Shown here: one piece after another, positions 46,104 through 54,740 of the stretch
How positions within the stretch are numbered: the stretch's first letter is position 1
How the letters are laid out: every line of letters begins with the position of its first letter
From: CBDFMR01 sp965249765
GTDB lineage: Bacteria > Bacteroidota > Bacteroidia > Chitinophagales > Saprospiraceae
Direction of reading: 5' to 3'
Length of the DNA stretch: 64,000 nt
Assembly (NCBI GenBank): GCA_965249765.1
Contig: CBDFMR010000005.1
Span: 558,001-622,000, forward strand
Notes under the pieces: model-generated
Told to the model about the DNA's origin: nothing
What the model saw: only the letters and a program-made list of their open reading frames with translations
The model's database searches: none
Position numbers and translations under genes: made by a program

Positions 46104-47156
46104 CTACTCTGCAGCTTCTTCTGATGGCTTGGGTTTTATCTCAATCTGAGAATTCTTTCCTTTTTGATATTCTTCTCTGTGGTCTATTATATTGATGGCC
46201 CTATATAGTGCTTCTCTAAACGATGAAGGATCTGCTAAGTTTTTCCCCGCAATATCAAACCCTGTACCGTGGTCTGGCGATGTACGTACAAAAGGAAGTC
46301 CGGCAGTAAAGTTTGTACCATTTCCAAAACTCAAGGCCTTGAATGGAATTAATCCTTGGTCGTGATACATGGAAAGTATTGCATCATATTTGCGAAAATT
46401 GTTTGATCCAAAAAAACCGTCGGCGGAATAGGGACCATACAGCAAAATATTCTTTTTCTTCGCCTCTATAATAAGTGGCCTCACAATTTCTTCTTCTTCG
46501 GTGCCTATAGTTCCCTCGTCTCCCGCATGGGGATTAAGGCCCAATAAGGCAATGATCGGTTTCTCTACCCCAAAATCCTCGACCATTGTCTTATGAAGGA
46601 TCGATATTTTTTTCTTCAACAGCTCTTTCGTAATACTTGAAGACACCTCAGATATTGGTATATGGGTGGTAGCTAAGGCCATTTTCATCTCCTCAGAAAT
46701 CAGCATCATAAGGCTATTGGTGACACCCGCCTTTTGCGTTAAGAACTCCGTATGGCCCCTATGCGGGAAGTCGGCAAGTTGCATGGACTTCTTGTTAATA
46801 GGTGCTGTAACAAGACCATCGATCGCTCCGCTTTTTAAATCTTCCGCTGCCCTGTCAAGGGCTATATATGCTAGTTTTCCCGTTTCCTTACTTACTTCGC
46901 CCAGGTTTATCTTAACCGCCTCTTCCCAACAGTTTACAACATATACGGTACCGCTAGATAACCGATCCACACTAGATGTTGATCGAAACACAAAATCATG
47001 AGCCTTGACTACGTTCTTGTGATATGACAACACTTTTGAGGAGCCGTAAACAATAGGTATGCAGTGCTTGAGTACTCTTGATTCTTGTAGTGTCTTTATG
47101 ATTACCTCAGGTCCTATCCCGTTGACATCTCCTATACTGATTCCTATTTTTTTCAT
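46104..47156 (-). CDS. pdxA: 4-hydroxythreonine-4-phosphate dehydrogenase
   Basis: About 350 residues from the ATG at 47156; the ORF's earlier Met at 47177 lies inside the promoter. The family start is MKKIGISIGDVNGIGPEVI. Metal-binding and substrate segments are RGHTEFL, ATTHIPISE, and MYHDQGLIPFK, then SPDHGTGFDIAGK. It oxidises 4-phosphohydroxy-threonine in pyridoxal phosphate synthesis. PdxJ is not in the window. A small Lys/Glu tail is typical. Confidence 0.93.
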   Translation of the reverse strand: MKKIGISIGDVNGIGPEVIIKTLQESRVLKHCIPIVYGSSKVLSYHKNVVKAHDFVFRSTSSVDRLSSGTVYVVNCWEEAVKINLGEVSKETGKLAYIALDRAAEDLKSGAIDGLVTAPINKKSMQLADFPHRGHTEFLTQKAGVTNSLMMLISEEMKMALATTHIPISEVSSSITKELLKKKISILHKTMVEDFGVEKPIIALLGLNPHAGDEGTIGTEEEEIVRPLIIEAKKKNILLYGPYSADGFFGSNNFRKYDAILSMYHDQGLIPFKALSFGNGTNFTAGLPFVRTSPDHGTGFDIAGKNLADPSSFREALYRAINIIDHREEYQKGKNSQIEIKPKPSEEAAE

Positions 47157-47174
47157 TATGGTCTCGACTTTGTG

Positions 47175-47182
47175 CAAAGATA
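47175..47182 (-). promoter_or_regulatory. Bacteroidota -7 element for pdxA
   Basis: On the minus strand TATCTTTG followed by CA matches TAnnTTTG, 18 bp before the chosen ATG at 47156. It is one reason to reject the upstream Met. Confidence 0.55.
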
Positions 47183-47279
47183 GTTTTATAGCTAATAGTT
47201 GCCTTTTATGTCTAATAGAATACTACAGGGTCTGATCAAATTTGGTCAATCAAAATAAAATCTGCACATTGTTATCTGC

Positions 47280-48068
47280 ATGAAGGCAAAGAAGAAGTAC
47301 GGTCAACATTTCCTCGTGGATGATTCCATTGCTCATCGTATCGCATCCTCTATACCTGATGGTGTGGTTACAAATAATGTATTGGAAGTAGGTCCCGGAA
47401 AGGGAATCTTATCTAAGCACCTTCTGGTTAAGGGTTATAACCTTGCAGCTATAGAAATTGATGAGGACATGATTGCCTATTTAAAGACTGATCTGCCAGA
47501 ACTTGCTACCGTGCATTTGGACTTTCTGCGTGCGGATATTTCTCAGATCTTTGATGGCGAGCCGTTTATTCTTATAGGAAATTATCCCTACAATATTAGC
47601 ACACAGATCGTCTTCAAGATGCTGGAGAATAAAAGTGCAGTCCCCGCCATGGTGGGTATGTTTCAGAAAGAAGTAGCTGAGCGAATTGTAGCCCCACCGG
47701 GAAGTAAAATCTATGGCATCATGAGTGTCTTAGTCAAGGCTCACTATGACGGAAAGTATTTGTTTCGAGTAAACGCCCCTTCCTTTGATCCCCCACCCAA
47801 GGTCACCTCAGCCGTGATTTCTCTGACTCGGCACGAAAGACCCCTTGGCTGTGATGAGAAATTACTAAAGCGTGTTGTAAAAATTTCCTTCGGCCAACGT
47901 CGAAAAATGCTCAGAAACACCCTGAAGGTCCTTATCAATAACAAAACTATTTTAGAAGAATCTGTGTTCTCAAAAAGACCCGAGCAATTGGGTTTATGGG
48001 AATTTGTAACAATTACTAACAAGATACAAGAAGATAATAATGACACTAGAGAATATAATAATGACTGA
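47280..48068 (+). CDS. rsmA: 16S rRNA dimethyladenosine methyltransferase
   Basis: A 262-residue Rossmann methyltransferase (KsgA) that dimethylates two adjacent adenines near the 3' end of 16S rRNA. The opening KKKYGQHFLVD is diagnostic. The SAM motif is NVLEVGPGKG (33-42) and the catalytic motif NYPYNIS is at 101-107. The C-terminal domain carries PPPKVTSAVI and FGQRRKMLRN. It overlaps yqeY by 29 bp, so translation is likely coupled. Complete. Confidence 0.96.
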   Translation: MKAKKKYGQHFLVDDSIAHRIASSIPDGVVTNNVLEVGPGKGILSKHLLVKGYNLAAIEIDEDMIAYLKTDLPELATVHLDFLRADISQIFDGEPFILIGNYPYNISTQIVFKMLENKSAVPAMVGMFQKEVAERIVAPPGSKIYGIMSVLVKAHYDGKYLFRVNAPSFDPPPKVTSAVISLTRHERPLGCDEKLLKRVVKISFGQRRKMLRNTLKVLINNKTILEESVFSKRPEQLGLWEFVTITNKIQEDNNDTREYNND

Positions 48069-48486
48069 CCTCAAGGAGGCAATGAAAGCAAAAGATCAAG
48101 TAGCCCTTAGGAGCATAAGGGCTATCAAAGCAGCTATACTCTTGGCAAAAACTGATTGCTCAGGAAAAGAAGTCGACGAGACTACCGAGACTAAGATTTT
48201 ACAAAAACTTGTGAAACAGCGTCAAGACTCTCTTAATATTTACGAAAAACAAGATAGAGAAGATCTTGCCTCAGTAGAGAGAGAAGAGATTGATGTCATA
48301 AAAAAGTATCTGCCTGAACAGATGGGTGAAGAAGATCTAAAAACATTCCTTACGGCGATTATATCTAAAACAGGTGCCGAAGGCATGAAGGACATGGGCA
48401 AGGTTATGGGCATAGCTAATCAACAACTTGCGGGGAAGGCTGACGGAAAGACCATTGCATCCTTTGTGAGGGAGTTATTAACTTAG
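48040..48486 (+). CDS. GatB/YqeY-domain protein
   Basis: 148 residues of the YqeY family: the opening MTLENIIMTDLKEAMKAKDQVALRSIRAIKAAI is typical, followed by VKQRQDSLNIYEKQDREDLA, IDVIKKYLPEQMGEEDL and GMKDMGKVMGIA. The family resembles the tail domain of GatB and probably binds tRNA or a charged partner, but its precise role is unknown. The start at 48040 matches the family better than the internal ATG at 48061 and gives a 29-bp overlap with rsmA. Confidence 0.9.
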   Translation: MTLENIIMTDLKEAMKAKDQVALRSIRAIKAAILLAKTDCSGKEVDETTETKILQKLVKQRQDSLNIYEKQDREDLASVEREEIDVIKKYLPEQMGEEDLKTFLTAIISKTGAEGMKDMGKVMGIANQQLAGKADGKTIASFVRELLT

Positions 48487-48511
48487 TACTAATTTTAAAG
48501 TAATATCTGTT

Positions 48512-48709
48512 ATGGAAAAGATACATTCTGGTTCATTAAAAGAGCTAAACAAAGAGGCAAGAAAGGAATTCTGGAAAAAATTCATATCTATTAAGTCTAC
48601 TTCTACTAAATCCAGGATAAGAAGTTATTTAGATCTCGTCAAGGACTATTATAGAAAGAAGTCGGAGATTAGAGAATGCTGCGGAAAGAACAGGTTGGGG
48701 ATAACCTAG
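48512..48709 (+). CDS. Possible small basic protein (65 aa)
   Basis: A 65-residue, Lys/Arg-rich sequence with no known domain, 25 bp after yqeY and ending against the convergent PagL-like gene. There is no clear ribosome-binding site. It may be genuine or a chance frame; I rank it low. Confidence 0.3.
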   Translation: MEKIHSGSLKELNKEARKEFWKKFISIKSTSTKSRIRSYLDLVKDYYRKKSEIRECCGKNRLGIT

Positions 48710-49827
48710 AAATCAACTCCACCCACAAAGGCAAAGTACGATGCCACAGCATAATGTGATTTAAGGACGATGCCTATGTATGGTTTAACCCCTCCGATTG
48801 AAATATAACTCAGATAGTAGTTTGTGTTGAGCTTGAAATAAAACTCCTCTGTGTCCCGCCGTATCGGTGTGTCGAGATAATACCCTAGCTGTACTCGCTG
48901 CGATATTGATCCGAAGAACATCTCTGCAGCGACGAAAACAGAGTAGAATGTCGACTTGTCTCCTGCGGATTTCTTGTCTGTAAAAATGTGTCTTTCAAAT
49001 TCATAAATCGCTTCATTGTACTCATACTCCCCTCCTCCATGTAGTGACAGAAATGTTGCCGGCTTATATCTGGTTGATAAGCCATACGACCTCACTGGAA
49101 ATTCTGGACCACCGGGTACCATTGCCTCACTCCATCCTTGGCTGTACTGTAGGTTAATTCCCCATTTTCTGTCATTCCGTGTATTAGATAGAGCATCTCT
49201 TTTTTCTTCGTCATTTCTTTCTTGAATAAAAGCTTTTTTTAAGCCCATTTGGAGCATCACTACATTGATTCCGCTATTGGGTACCGTCGTACGTCCATTT
49301 GAAAAATGATTGAAACTAATCGAAGGGATGACAGACAAACCCTTGTGGAGAATTCTTTCGTATGAAAGCTTAAATCTAGTCGCATTGTTGATATGAGAAC
49401 CAATGGCATTGTTGTTAGTATTGGTGTTTACATCATACGTTTTCGTAAGATAGGCAACACCTGTTGACAAATGAAGTTTTAGGTTACTGTTCACTCCTCG
49501 ATGAAGGTAAAATGCCAAACCTGGCGTGATCGCCCAAGCACTGCCCAAAACCTTAGCATCACCAAAATTGACACAAAGCAGATTTAACTCCGTATCTGGT
49601 CTACCCCAAAACTGTTTCCATCCCTTTTCTCCTGACGTGGTTTTTGAAATGGTCAATTCCGCCCCAAGGGAAATGGTAGGAACATCAAAGAATAGCTCTT
49701 TCTTATGTTTAAAGATTCTTCCCCCGAGAAGATCGCCCTCTATTTGGAAGTTTTGAGATTGAAGCTGAGTATTAATAGATAGACTGAGAATGACACTTAT
49801 GGTCAGCATCGTTGATTTCATCTTCAA
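48706..49827 (-). CDS. PagL-like lipid A 3-O-deacylase (acyloxyacyl hydrolase family)
   Basis: 373 residues with a signal peptide (ends QLQSQNFQ) and a beta-barrel-like body. The family active-site segment is seen in SFNHFSNGRTTVPNSGIN, with the His-Ser-Asn pattern of PagL. It is longer than the roughly 180-residue enteric PagL, as in Bacteroidota relatives that carry an extra C-terminal part. It probably removes the 3-linked acyl chain of lipid A at the outer membrane. The start overlaps the ammonia-lyase stop by 4 bp, so the two are coupled. This is unexpected functionally. Confidence 0.78.
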   Translation of the reverse strand: MKMKSTMLTISVILSLSINTQLQSQNFQIEGDLLGGRIFKHKKELFFDVPTISLGAELTISKTTSGEKGWKQFWGRPDTELNLLCVNFGDAKVLGSAWAITPGLAFYLHRGVNSNLKLHLSTGVAYLTKTYDVNTNTNNNAIGSHINNATRFKLSYERILHKGLSVIPSISFNHFSNGRTTVPNSGINVVMLQMGLKKAFIQERNDEEKRDALSNTRNDRKWGINLQYSQGWSEAMVPGGPEFPVRSYGLSTRYKPATFLSLHGGGEYEYNEAIYEFERHIFTDKKSAGDKSTFYSVFVAAEMFFGSISQRVQLGYYLDTPIRRDTEEFYFKLNTNYYLSYISIGGVKPYIGIVLKSHYAVASYFAFVGGVDF

Positions 49828-51317
49828 CTTTTGAGAATATCTCGTATAAACTTTTCTGATGCCACCAGGTCGTCATGCAAGAGTCTGTCGTTTCCTAGCT
49901 TCGGAACATACTTTCTATAAATTCTAAGAAACTCCTCGATTTTAGGTGATGACTTTATTGGTTTCCTTAATTCCAGCGCCTGCCCTGCAGTTAGCAGTTC
50001 TATAGCGAGAATTCTATATAGATTATTGACAACCCGATAACATTTCGTTGCTGCATTTGCGGCCATGCTCACATGGTCTTCCTGACCTTTACTCGATGTA
50101 ATGCTATCCACGGATGCCGGCGTGCACAATTGCTTGTTTTGACTTACTATAGAGGCCGCAGTATACTGTGAGATCATGAGACCAGAATTGAGACCTGGAT
50201 TCTCAGTAAGGTAAGCGGGTAGTCCGCGGTCACCGTTGACAAGATTAAATATCCTTCTTTCGGATATACTTCCTAGCTCTGCAAGAGCAATTGCACAGAA
50301 ATCCAATGACAAAGCCAGTGGTTGTGCGTGAAAGTTGCCCCCCGATATAATTTTGTCTTTTTCAGCAAAAATATTTGGGTTGTCTGTGACGGCATTTATC
50401 TCTCTTTCTACAATTATACTGATGTAATCCAAGGCATCTGTTGTCGCTCCATGTACTTGCGGTATACACCTGAATGAGTACGGGTCTTGGACCCACTCCT
50501 TGGGTTGTTTCATTAGTTGACTTCCGCTGAGATACTGTCTTATTTCCTTGGCTACAGATCGTTGTCCTCTTTGGTTTCTGATGCGGTGAATATCGTCATC
50601 AAATGGAGTAATACTACACGAATAAGCATCTGCACTCATGGCACCTAACATATTAGCTAATCGCAATAATCTCATTCCGTGTATCACTGTCCATGTCGCA
50701 TAAGCAAGAGAAAACTGTGTGCCGTTCAATAGTGCAATGCCCTCCTTTGCTTTAAGTGCTATAGGAGCTATTCCTGCCTTTTTCAACGCTGTAGCGGCCT
50801 TCATCTTTTTACCTTCATAATAACAAGGTCCTTTGCCCAATAAAGGAAGACTCAAGTGGGCAAGGGGGGCGAGATCTCCAGAGGCACCTAGTGATCCTAG
50901 TTCGAAAATTACAGGTGTGATGCCTGAATTGAAATGCCTTATCATGATCTTTATCAATGGTAACCTAACTCCAGAATAACCCAGCGATAGGTTTCTAATT
51001 TTCAGATACATCATGAGTCTTACTAAGTCAGATGGTACCTCTGCTCCTGTTCCACATGCATGAGACAAGACAAGGTTTTCTTGAAGCTGATCAAGTTGCG
51101 CATCGCTTATCTTTATATTGCACAATGACCCAAAACCCGTATTGACACCATAATAGACCTTGTCTCCATTCTTTAGTTGGTCATCAAGATATTTTCTTGA
51201 AGCTACTACCTTGTCACTGGCCTTCTTGTCAAGCCTTAAGCTTATCTCGCTCTCTAGAACTTGTGCAAGTCCTTGAGGCGTCTCGTTGTTCAATCCTATA
51301 TTTCTATACTTACTCAT
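49824..51317 (-). CDS. hutH: Histidine ammonia-lyase-family enzyme (HAL or TAL)
   Basis: A 497-residue lyase. The MIO cofactor triad Ala145-Ser146-Gly147 is in GSLGASGDLAPLAHLSL. The segment NLVLSHACGTG (81-91) carries the substrate-selecting Ser-His (85-86), which is found in both histidine- and tyrosine-lyases, so the amino acid cannot be fixed. The conserved YGVNTGFG, LNGTQ and NPNIF segments are intact. No hutU, hutI or hutG is near, so a stand-alone catabolic role or a role in pigment-type synthesis are both open. Confidence 0.88.
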   Translation of the reverse strand: MSKYRNIGLNNETPQGLAQVLESEISLRLDKKASDKVVASRKYLDDQLKNGDKVYYGVNTGFGSLCNIKISDAQLDQLQENLVLSHACGTGAEVPSDLVRLMMYLKIRNLSLGYSGVRLPLIKIMIRHFNSGITPVIFELGSLGASGDLAPLAHLSLPLLGKGPCYYEGKKMKAATALKKAGIAPIALKAKEGIALLNGTQFSLAYATWTVIHGMRLLRLANMLGAMSADAYSCSITPFDDDIHRIRNQRGQRSVAKEIRQYLSGSQLMKQPKEWVQDPYSFRCIPQVHGATTDALDYISIIVEREINAVTDNPNIFAEKDKIISGGNFHAQPLALSLDFCAIALAELGSISERRIFNLVNGDRGLPAYLTENPGLNSGLMISQYTAASIVSQNKQLCTPASVDSITSSKGQEDHVSMAANAATKCYRVVNNLYRILAIELLTAGQALELRKPIKSSPKIEEFLRIYRKYVPKLGNDRLLHDDLVASEKFIRDILKS

Positions 51318-51574
51318 AATCCTTCAAGATCACAAAATTAGAATTTTCTTGACTGTCTTGTGAATACGCGCCCAATCGCCTAATTTCTATGTTAATTCCC
51401 CCTGGTCTAATCTGTTATTTTACCGTTAAAATAGTAGTTTGATTAGTACTGTTTTTATGTGTATTTCATTGGTAATAAGGGAATTAGGAATAAACGTTGA
51501 TAATGTGCCATTTAACACAGGAAACTTTTTATCCAGCATCACGGTCTTAAATAATAAAGCTCCTTACAAAATCG

Positions 51575-51582
51575 TAATTTTG
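51575..51582 (+). promoter_or_regulatory. Bacteroidota -7 element for the ompH pair
   Basis: TAATTTTG matches TAnnTTTG and lies 25 bp before the first ompH start codon. The 290-bp gap between the ammonia-lyase gene and this site holds no other feature that I can see. Confidence 0.55.
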
Positions 51583-51607
51583 GTGGCTTCTATAAAAACT
51601 TAAAACA

Positions 51608-52129
51608 ATGATTATGTTGAAAAGAATATGCTTTCCTCTGATAATAATGCTAATGATGGCCGGGGCAGTAACGTCTCAGCGAGTAGCCATAGTAGATATA
51701 AACTCAATCTTACAGTCTCTGCCTGATTACAAATCCGCTGAAGCAAGCCTTGATAAAGTCGCCTCTGAGTGGCGTCAGGAAATCTCCAAGGAGTACGACA
51801 AGATAAAGAGTATGTACAATAAGTATCAGGCTGAGCAAGTACTGCTTAGTGATGAGGTTAAGAAACAGAGGGAAGATGAGATCGTCGCTAAGGAAACAGA
51901 AGTAAGAGAGCTGCAGCGTCGTCGATTTGGTGCAGAAGGTGACCTCTTTAAGAAAAGACAAGAGCTAGTAAGTCCGGTGCAAGATAAAGTATTTACGGCT
52001 ATAGAGGATTATGCTTACGATAGAGGCTATGACCTGATTCTTGACAAGAGTGGGAATGCGGGTATTCTCTATACATCTGATGAGTACGATAAAACCGAAG
52101 ATATCAAAAAGCGATTAAGGATAGACTAA
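51608..52129 (+). CDS. OmpH/Skp-family periplasmic chaperone, first copy
   Basis: 173 residues with a signal peptide (ends AGAVTSQR), the opening VAIVDINSILQSLPDYKSAEASL, a long coiled-coil (about 60-120) and the C-terminal core VSPVQDKVFTAIEDYAYDRGYDLILDKSG. Skp trimers bind unfolded outer-membrane proteins in the periplasm. A second copy follows after 66 bp on the same strand. Confidence 0.9.
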   Translation: MIMLKRICFPLIIMLMMAGAVTSQRVAIVDINSILQSLPDYKSAEASLDKVASEWRQEISKEYDKIKSMYNKYQAEQVLLSDEVKKQREDEIVAKETEVRELQRRRFGAEGDLFKKRQELVSPVQDKVFTAIEDYAYDRGYDLILDKSGNAGILYTSDEYDKTEDIKKRLRID

Positions 52130-52195
52130 TTGCAGTAGTTGCAAAAGTTTATTTTTGCGGTCGATTTATTAATTAGAAAAGTGAAAATTATAAAC

Positions 52196-52705
52196 ATGAA
52201 AAATATTATAAAACTGTTGTCTATGGTAGCTTTTGTTGCGTTTACTCAGGTGGTCAATGCACAGAAATTTGGCTATATCAACACCCAAGAACTCATACAG
52301 CAGATTCCTGAGGTAAAAGAAGCCAATGCTAATATCGAGACCTTCCGGAACCAGCTCCAAAAGAAAGGTGAAGATATGATCAAGTCTCTACAGACAAAAT
52401 ATCAAGATCTTCAAAGAAGACAAGAATCTGGTGATATCGCTCCTAAGTTATTGGAAGCAGAGGCCGCAAAGCTGAGAGAGGAAGAGCAAAAAATTGCTCA
52501 ATTTAATCAGGGCAGCCAACAAAAAATTATTGATAAGAGTGAGACTTTGCTAAAACCTCTAAGGGACAAAATTCAACTTGCCATAGACAACGTAGCCTCG
52601 GAGCAAGGATACGCATATATATTTGATGCTAGTCTCGGCGTACTCCTTTATGCTGATTCTGCCAATGATGTAAGTGGTCTGGTTAAAGCTAAGCTAGGTC
52701 TTTAA
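52196..52705 (+). CDS. OmpH/Skp-family periplasmic chaperone, second copy
   Basis: About 169 residues from the ATG at 52196, which begins a proper signal peptide (MKNIIKLLSMVAFVAFTQVVNA); the longer frame to 52139 adds none. FGYINTQELIQQIPEVKEANAN, a coiled-coil and QLAIDNVASEQGYAYIFDAS match the family. It is a divergent paralogue of its upstream neighbour. The usual bamA-ompH-ompH-murI order of Bacteroidota is kept on the 3' side: murI follows. Confidence 0.9.
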   Translation: MKNIIKLLSMVAFVAFTQVVNAQKFGYINTQELIQQIPEVKEANANIETFRNQLQKKGEDMIKSLQTKYQDLQRRQESGDIAPKLLEAEAAKLREEEQKIAQFNQGSQQKIIDKSETLLKPLRDKIQLAIDNVASEQGYAYIFDASLGVLLYADSANDVSGLVKAKLGL

Positions 52706-52711
52706 GATTCC

Positions 52712-53512
52712 TTGTCTGATCAACGGCCGATAGGAATATTTGATTCTGGTATTGGTGGCCTCACGGTCGCCAATGCCATTTCTCATTTATTACCCAATGA
52801 AAAACTGATATACTTTGGTGATACCGTGCATCTGCCTTATGGTGAAAAATCCGCTGATGCCATAAGGTACTATTGCATCAAAATTTCAAAGTTTCTTCTC
52901 GAGCATAACTGTAAAATGATCGTCATAGCCTGCAACTCGGCATCTTCGGCAGCCTATGATACACTCCTTGATTTCTTCAGTAAGGGTACCATCTTTGTCA
53001 ATGTAGTTGACCCCTTGGTAGACGTGGTGCTGAGGTCCGAGAGAGAACGGGTGGGTATCATTGCAACCAAGGCGACTGTGAATAGTCGAGCTTATGAAGA
53101 AAAGCTGATTGCTGCAGATAAGTCCCTATGCGTATCCTCCCTCGCTACACCGCTTCTTGTTCCCATGATAGAGGAGGGTTTCTATGAAAACAATATCTCA
53201 CACTCTGTTCTGGACAGATACCTTCACGATAATCGACTGAAAGACATTGATTGCCTCTTGCTCGCATGTACACATTATCCGCTCGTAAAAAAGGAAATTC
53301 AAAAAATCCTCACTGATAAAGTCCTTGTTCTGGACTCTGCTGTTCCTGTTGCTCATAAAGTTAAAGACCTGCTTGAGAAAAATTCCTTGCTTTCTGATCG
53401 AAGAGCCGGAGAAAATCAGTTTTTTGTGTCTGACTATACGCGGTCATTTCAAGAGACAACTCGGTTGTTTTATGGCAGAGAAGTTAATTTGAAAGAAGCA
53501 TCGATATGGTAG
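52712..53512 (+). CDS. murI: Glutamate racemase
   Basis: A 266-residue cofactor-independent racemase that makes D-Glu for peptidoglycan. Start codon is TTG at 52712, 6 bp after the second ompH. Motifs: FDSGIGGLTV, IACNSASSA with Cys74, and LLACTHYPLV with Cys186, the two catalytic cysteines. Family length. Translation is probably coupled to ompH. Confidence 0.94.
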   Translation: MSDQRPIGIFDSGIGGLTVANAISHLLPNEKLIYFGDTVHLPYGEKSADAIRYYCIKISKFLLEHNCKMIVIACNSASSAAYDTLLDFFSKGTIFVNVVDPLVDVVLRSERERVGIIATKATVNSRAYEEKLIAADKSLCVSSLATPLLVPMIEEGFYENNISHSVLDRYLHDNRLKDIDCLLLACTHYPLVKKEIQKILTDKVLVLDSAVPVAHKVKDLLEKNSLLSDRRAGENQFFVSDYTRSFQETTRLFYGREVNLKEASIW

Positions 53513-53523
53513 TATCTTGTAAA

Positions 53524-54202
53524 ATGGCAAAGGTTCTAGTCATATTCTTGGTGTCTTTCTTTCTCCATCCGCCAGACTTGATTTCGCAAACTATAATTGA
53601 TATACAAAACCCATCTTTTGAAGATATTCCGCATGCTGGCAATATCAATTCCTCTGGAAAACGTTCCCCTGTTCCAAAATCTTGGTTTGATTGTGGGGTT
53701 ATTCATTTTCCTTTCGAAACTCCTCCTGATATTCATCCAGGTGGATTTTTTGATGTGACACATGCCCCTAGTCATGGGAATTCGTATTTAGGTCTAGCCA
53801 TAAGATGAAATGATACGTGGGAGTCCGTGTCTCAGAGACTGGAACAGCCTCTAAGAGCTGACAGGTGTTACATTATTACCGTAGACATGATGATGGCAGA
53901 AAACTTTTCTAGTCCTATTTAGGGGAAATAATTCTTCCGATTTTGAAGACTTTACTACTCCGGCTGTCCTCGTTCTTTGGGGTGGGAAAGGTTATTGTTC
54001 ACAATCAGAGTACTTAAATGAATCCGATCCTGTAGACCACCATGATTGGCTACCATATAGATTTCTCCTCAGACCTTTAAAAGACACCAAGTTTCTAACC
54101 CTCCAAGCCTACTATATAAAGAAAACCTTAGACGCATATAATGAGCATATACTTGTAGATAACATCAGTGAGATTGTAGAGGTCGGGTGTCCTGTGGAGT
54201 GA
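53524..54202 (+). pseudogene. Broken secreted-protein gene with in-frame stop and frameshift
   Basis: The frame from 53524 has a signal peptide (ending DLISQ) and INSSGKRSPVPKSWFDCGVIHFPF...HGNSYLGLAIR, then a TGA at 53806-53808. The same frame goes on with NDTWESVSQRLEQPLRADRCYIITVDMM to a TAG at 53920-53922. From there the +1 frame continues DFTTPAVLVLWGGKGYCSQSEYLNESD...YNEHILVDNISEIVEVGCPVE to 54202. The parts together look like a Bacteroidota secreted protein of about 220 residues with a carbohydrate-binding-like fold, which is a family impression only. It lies just after murI. Confidence 0.8.
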
Positions 54203-54227
54203 TTTGTCGTTATGAAAAACGCTCATT

Positions 54228-54740
54228 TCACCACACCACCTCCACCCTGTCGTTCCTAATCCACTTGCTCCATTTCTTATTGTAAGTGTGGACACGAAGC
54301 GTTTCCTTCTCTCCTTGAGTGACAACAGGATACCCTCGGTTGACCCATTCGAAAATGCTGCCGTAAATGTTAACCACCTTGGTGAATCCTCGTGACTTTA
54401 GCTTCTCTCCCATCTTCTCGCTGCGATATCCTATAGAGCAATAAACTGCGATGGGGATCTCTTTGTCCAACTTTTCTATAACTGACCACTCGGGGTTGTC
54501 GTACCCAATGTGTAGAGCATGACATATATGGCTGGTCTCATATTCCGCCTTTTCTCTGACATCTAAGAATACGTATATGTCTTTATTTAGGTAAGCCTCA
54601 TCAACATTAATAGTCCTTACCGACTCCTCAAGATAGCGATCTATTTCTTTGGCAAATGCTGCATCGGGAAACGCCGTGGTCTGACCAAATATTGCCGTGG
54701 GAATCGTCAACAGAACTGCAATGAGATTTACGTATTTCAT
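54228..54740 (-). CDS. Exported rhodanese-domain protein
   Basis: 170 residues with a signal peptide (ends TAIFGQ) and one rhodanese fold: LDVREKAEY and the catalytic Cys101 in YCSIGYRS, then GFTKVVNIYGSIFEWVNRGYP. It may carry persulfide in the periplasm or serve as a redox partner. The active-site loop is of ordinary length. The ATG follows the mvaD stop with no gap (TAGATG), so the two are coupled. Confidence 0.85.
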   Translation of the reverse strand: MKYVNLIAVLLTIPTAIFGQTTAFPDAAFAKEIDRYLEESVRTINVDEAYLNKDIYVFLDVREKAEYETSHICHALHIGYDNPEWSVIEKLDKEIPIAVYCSIGYRSEKMGEKLKSRGFTKVVNIYGSIFEWVNRGYPVVTQGEKETLRVHTYNKKWSKWIRNDRVEVVW

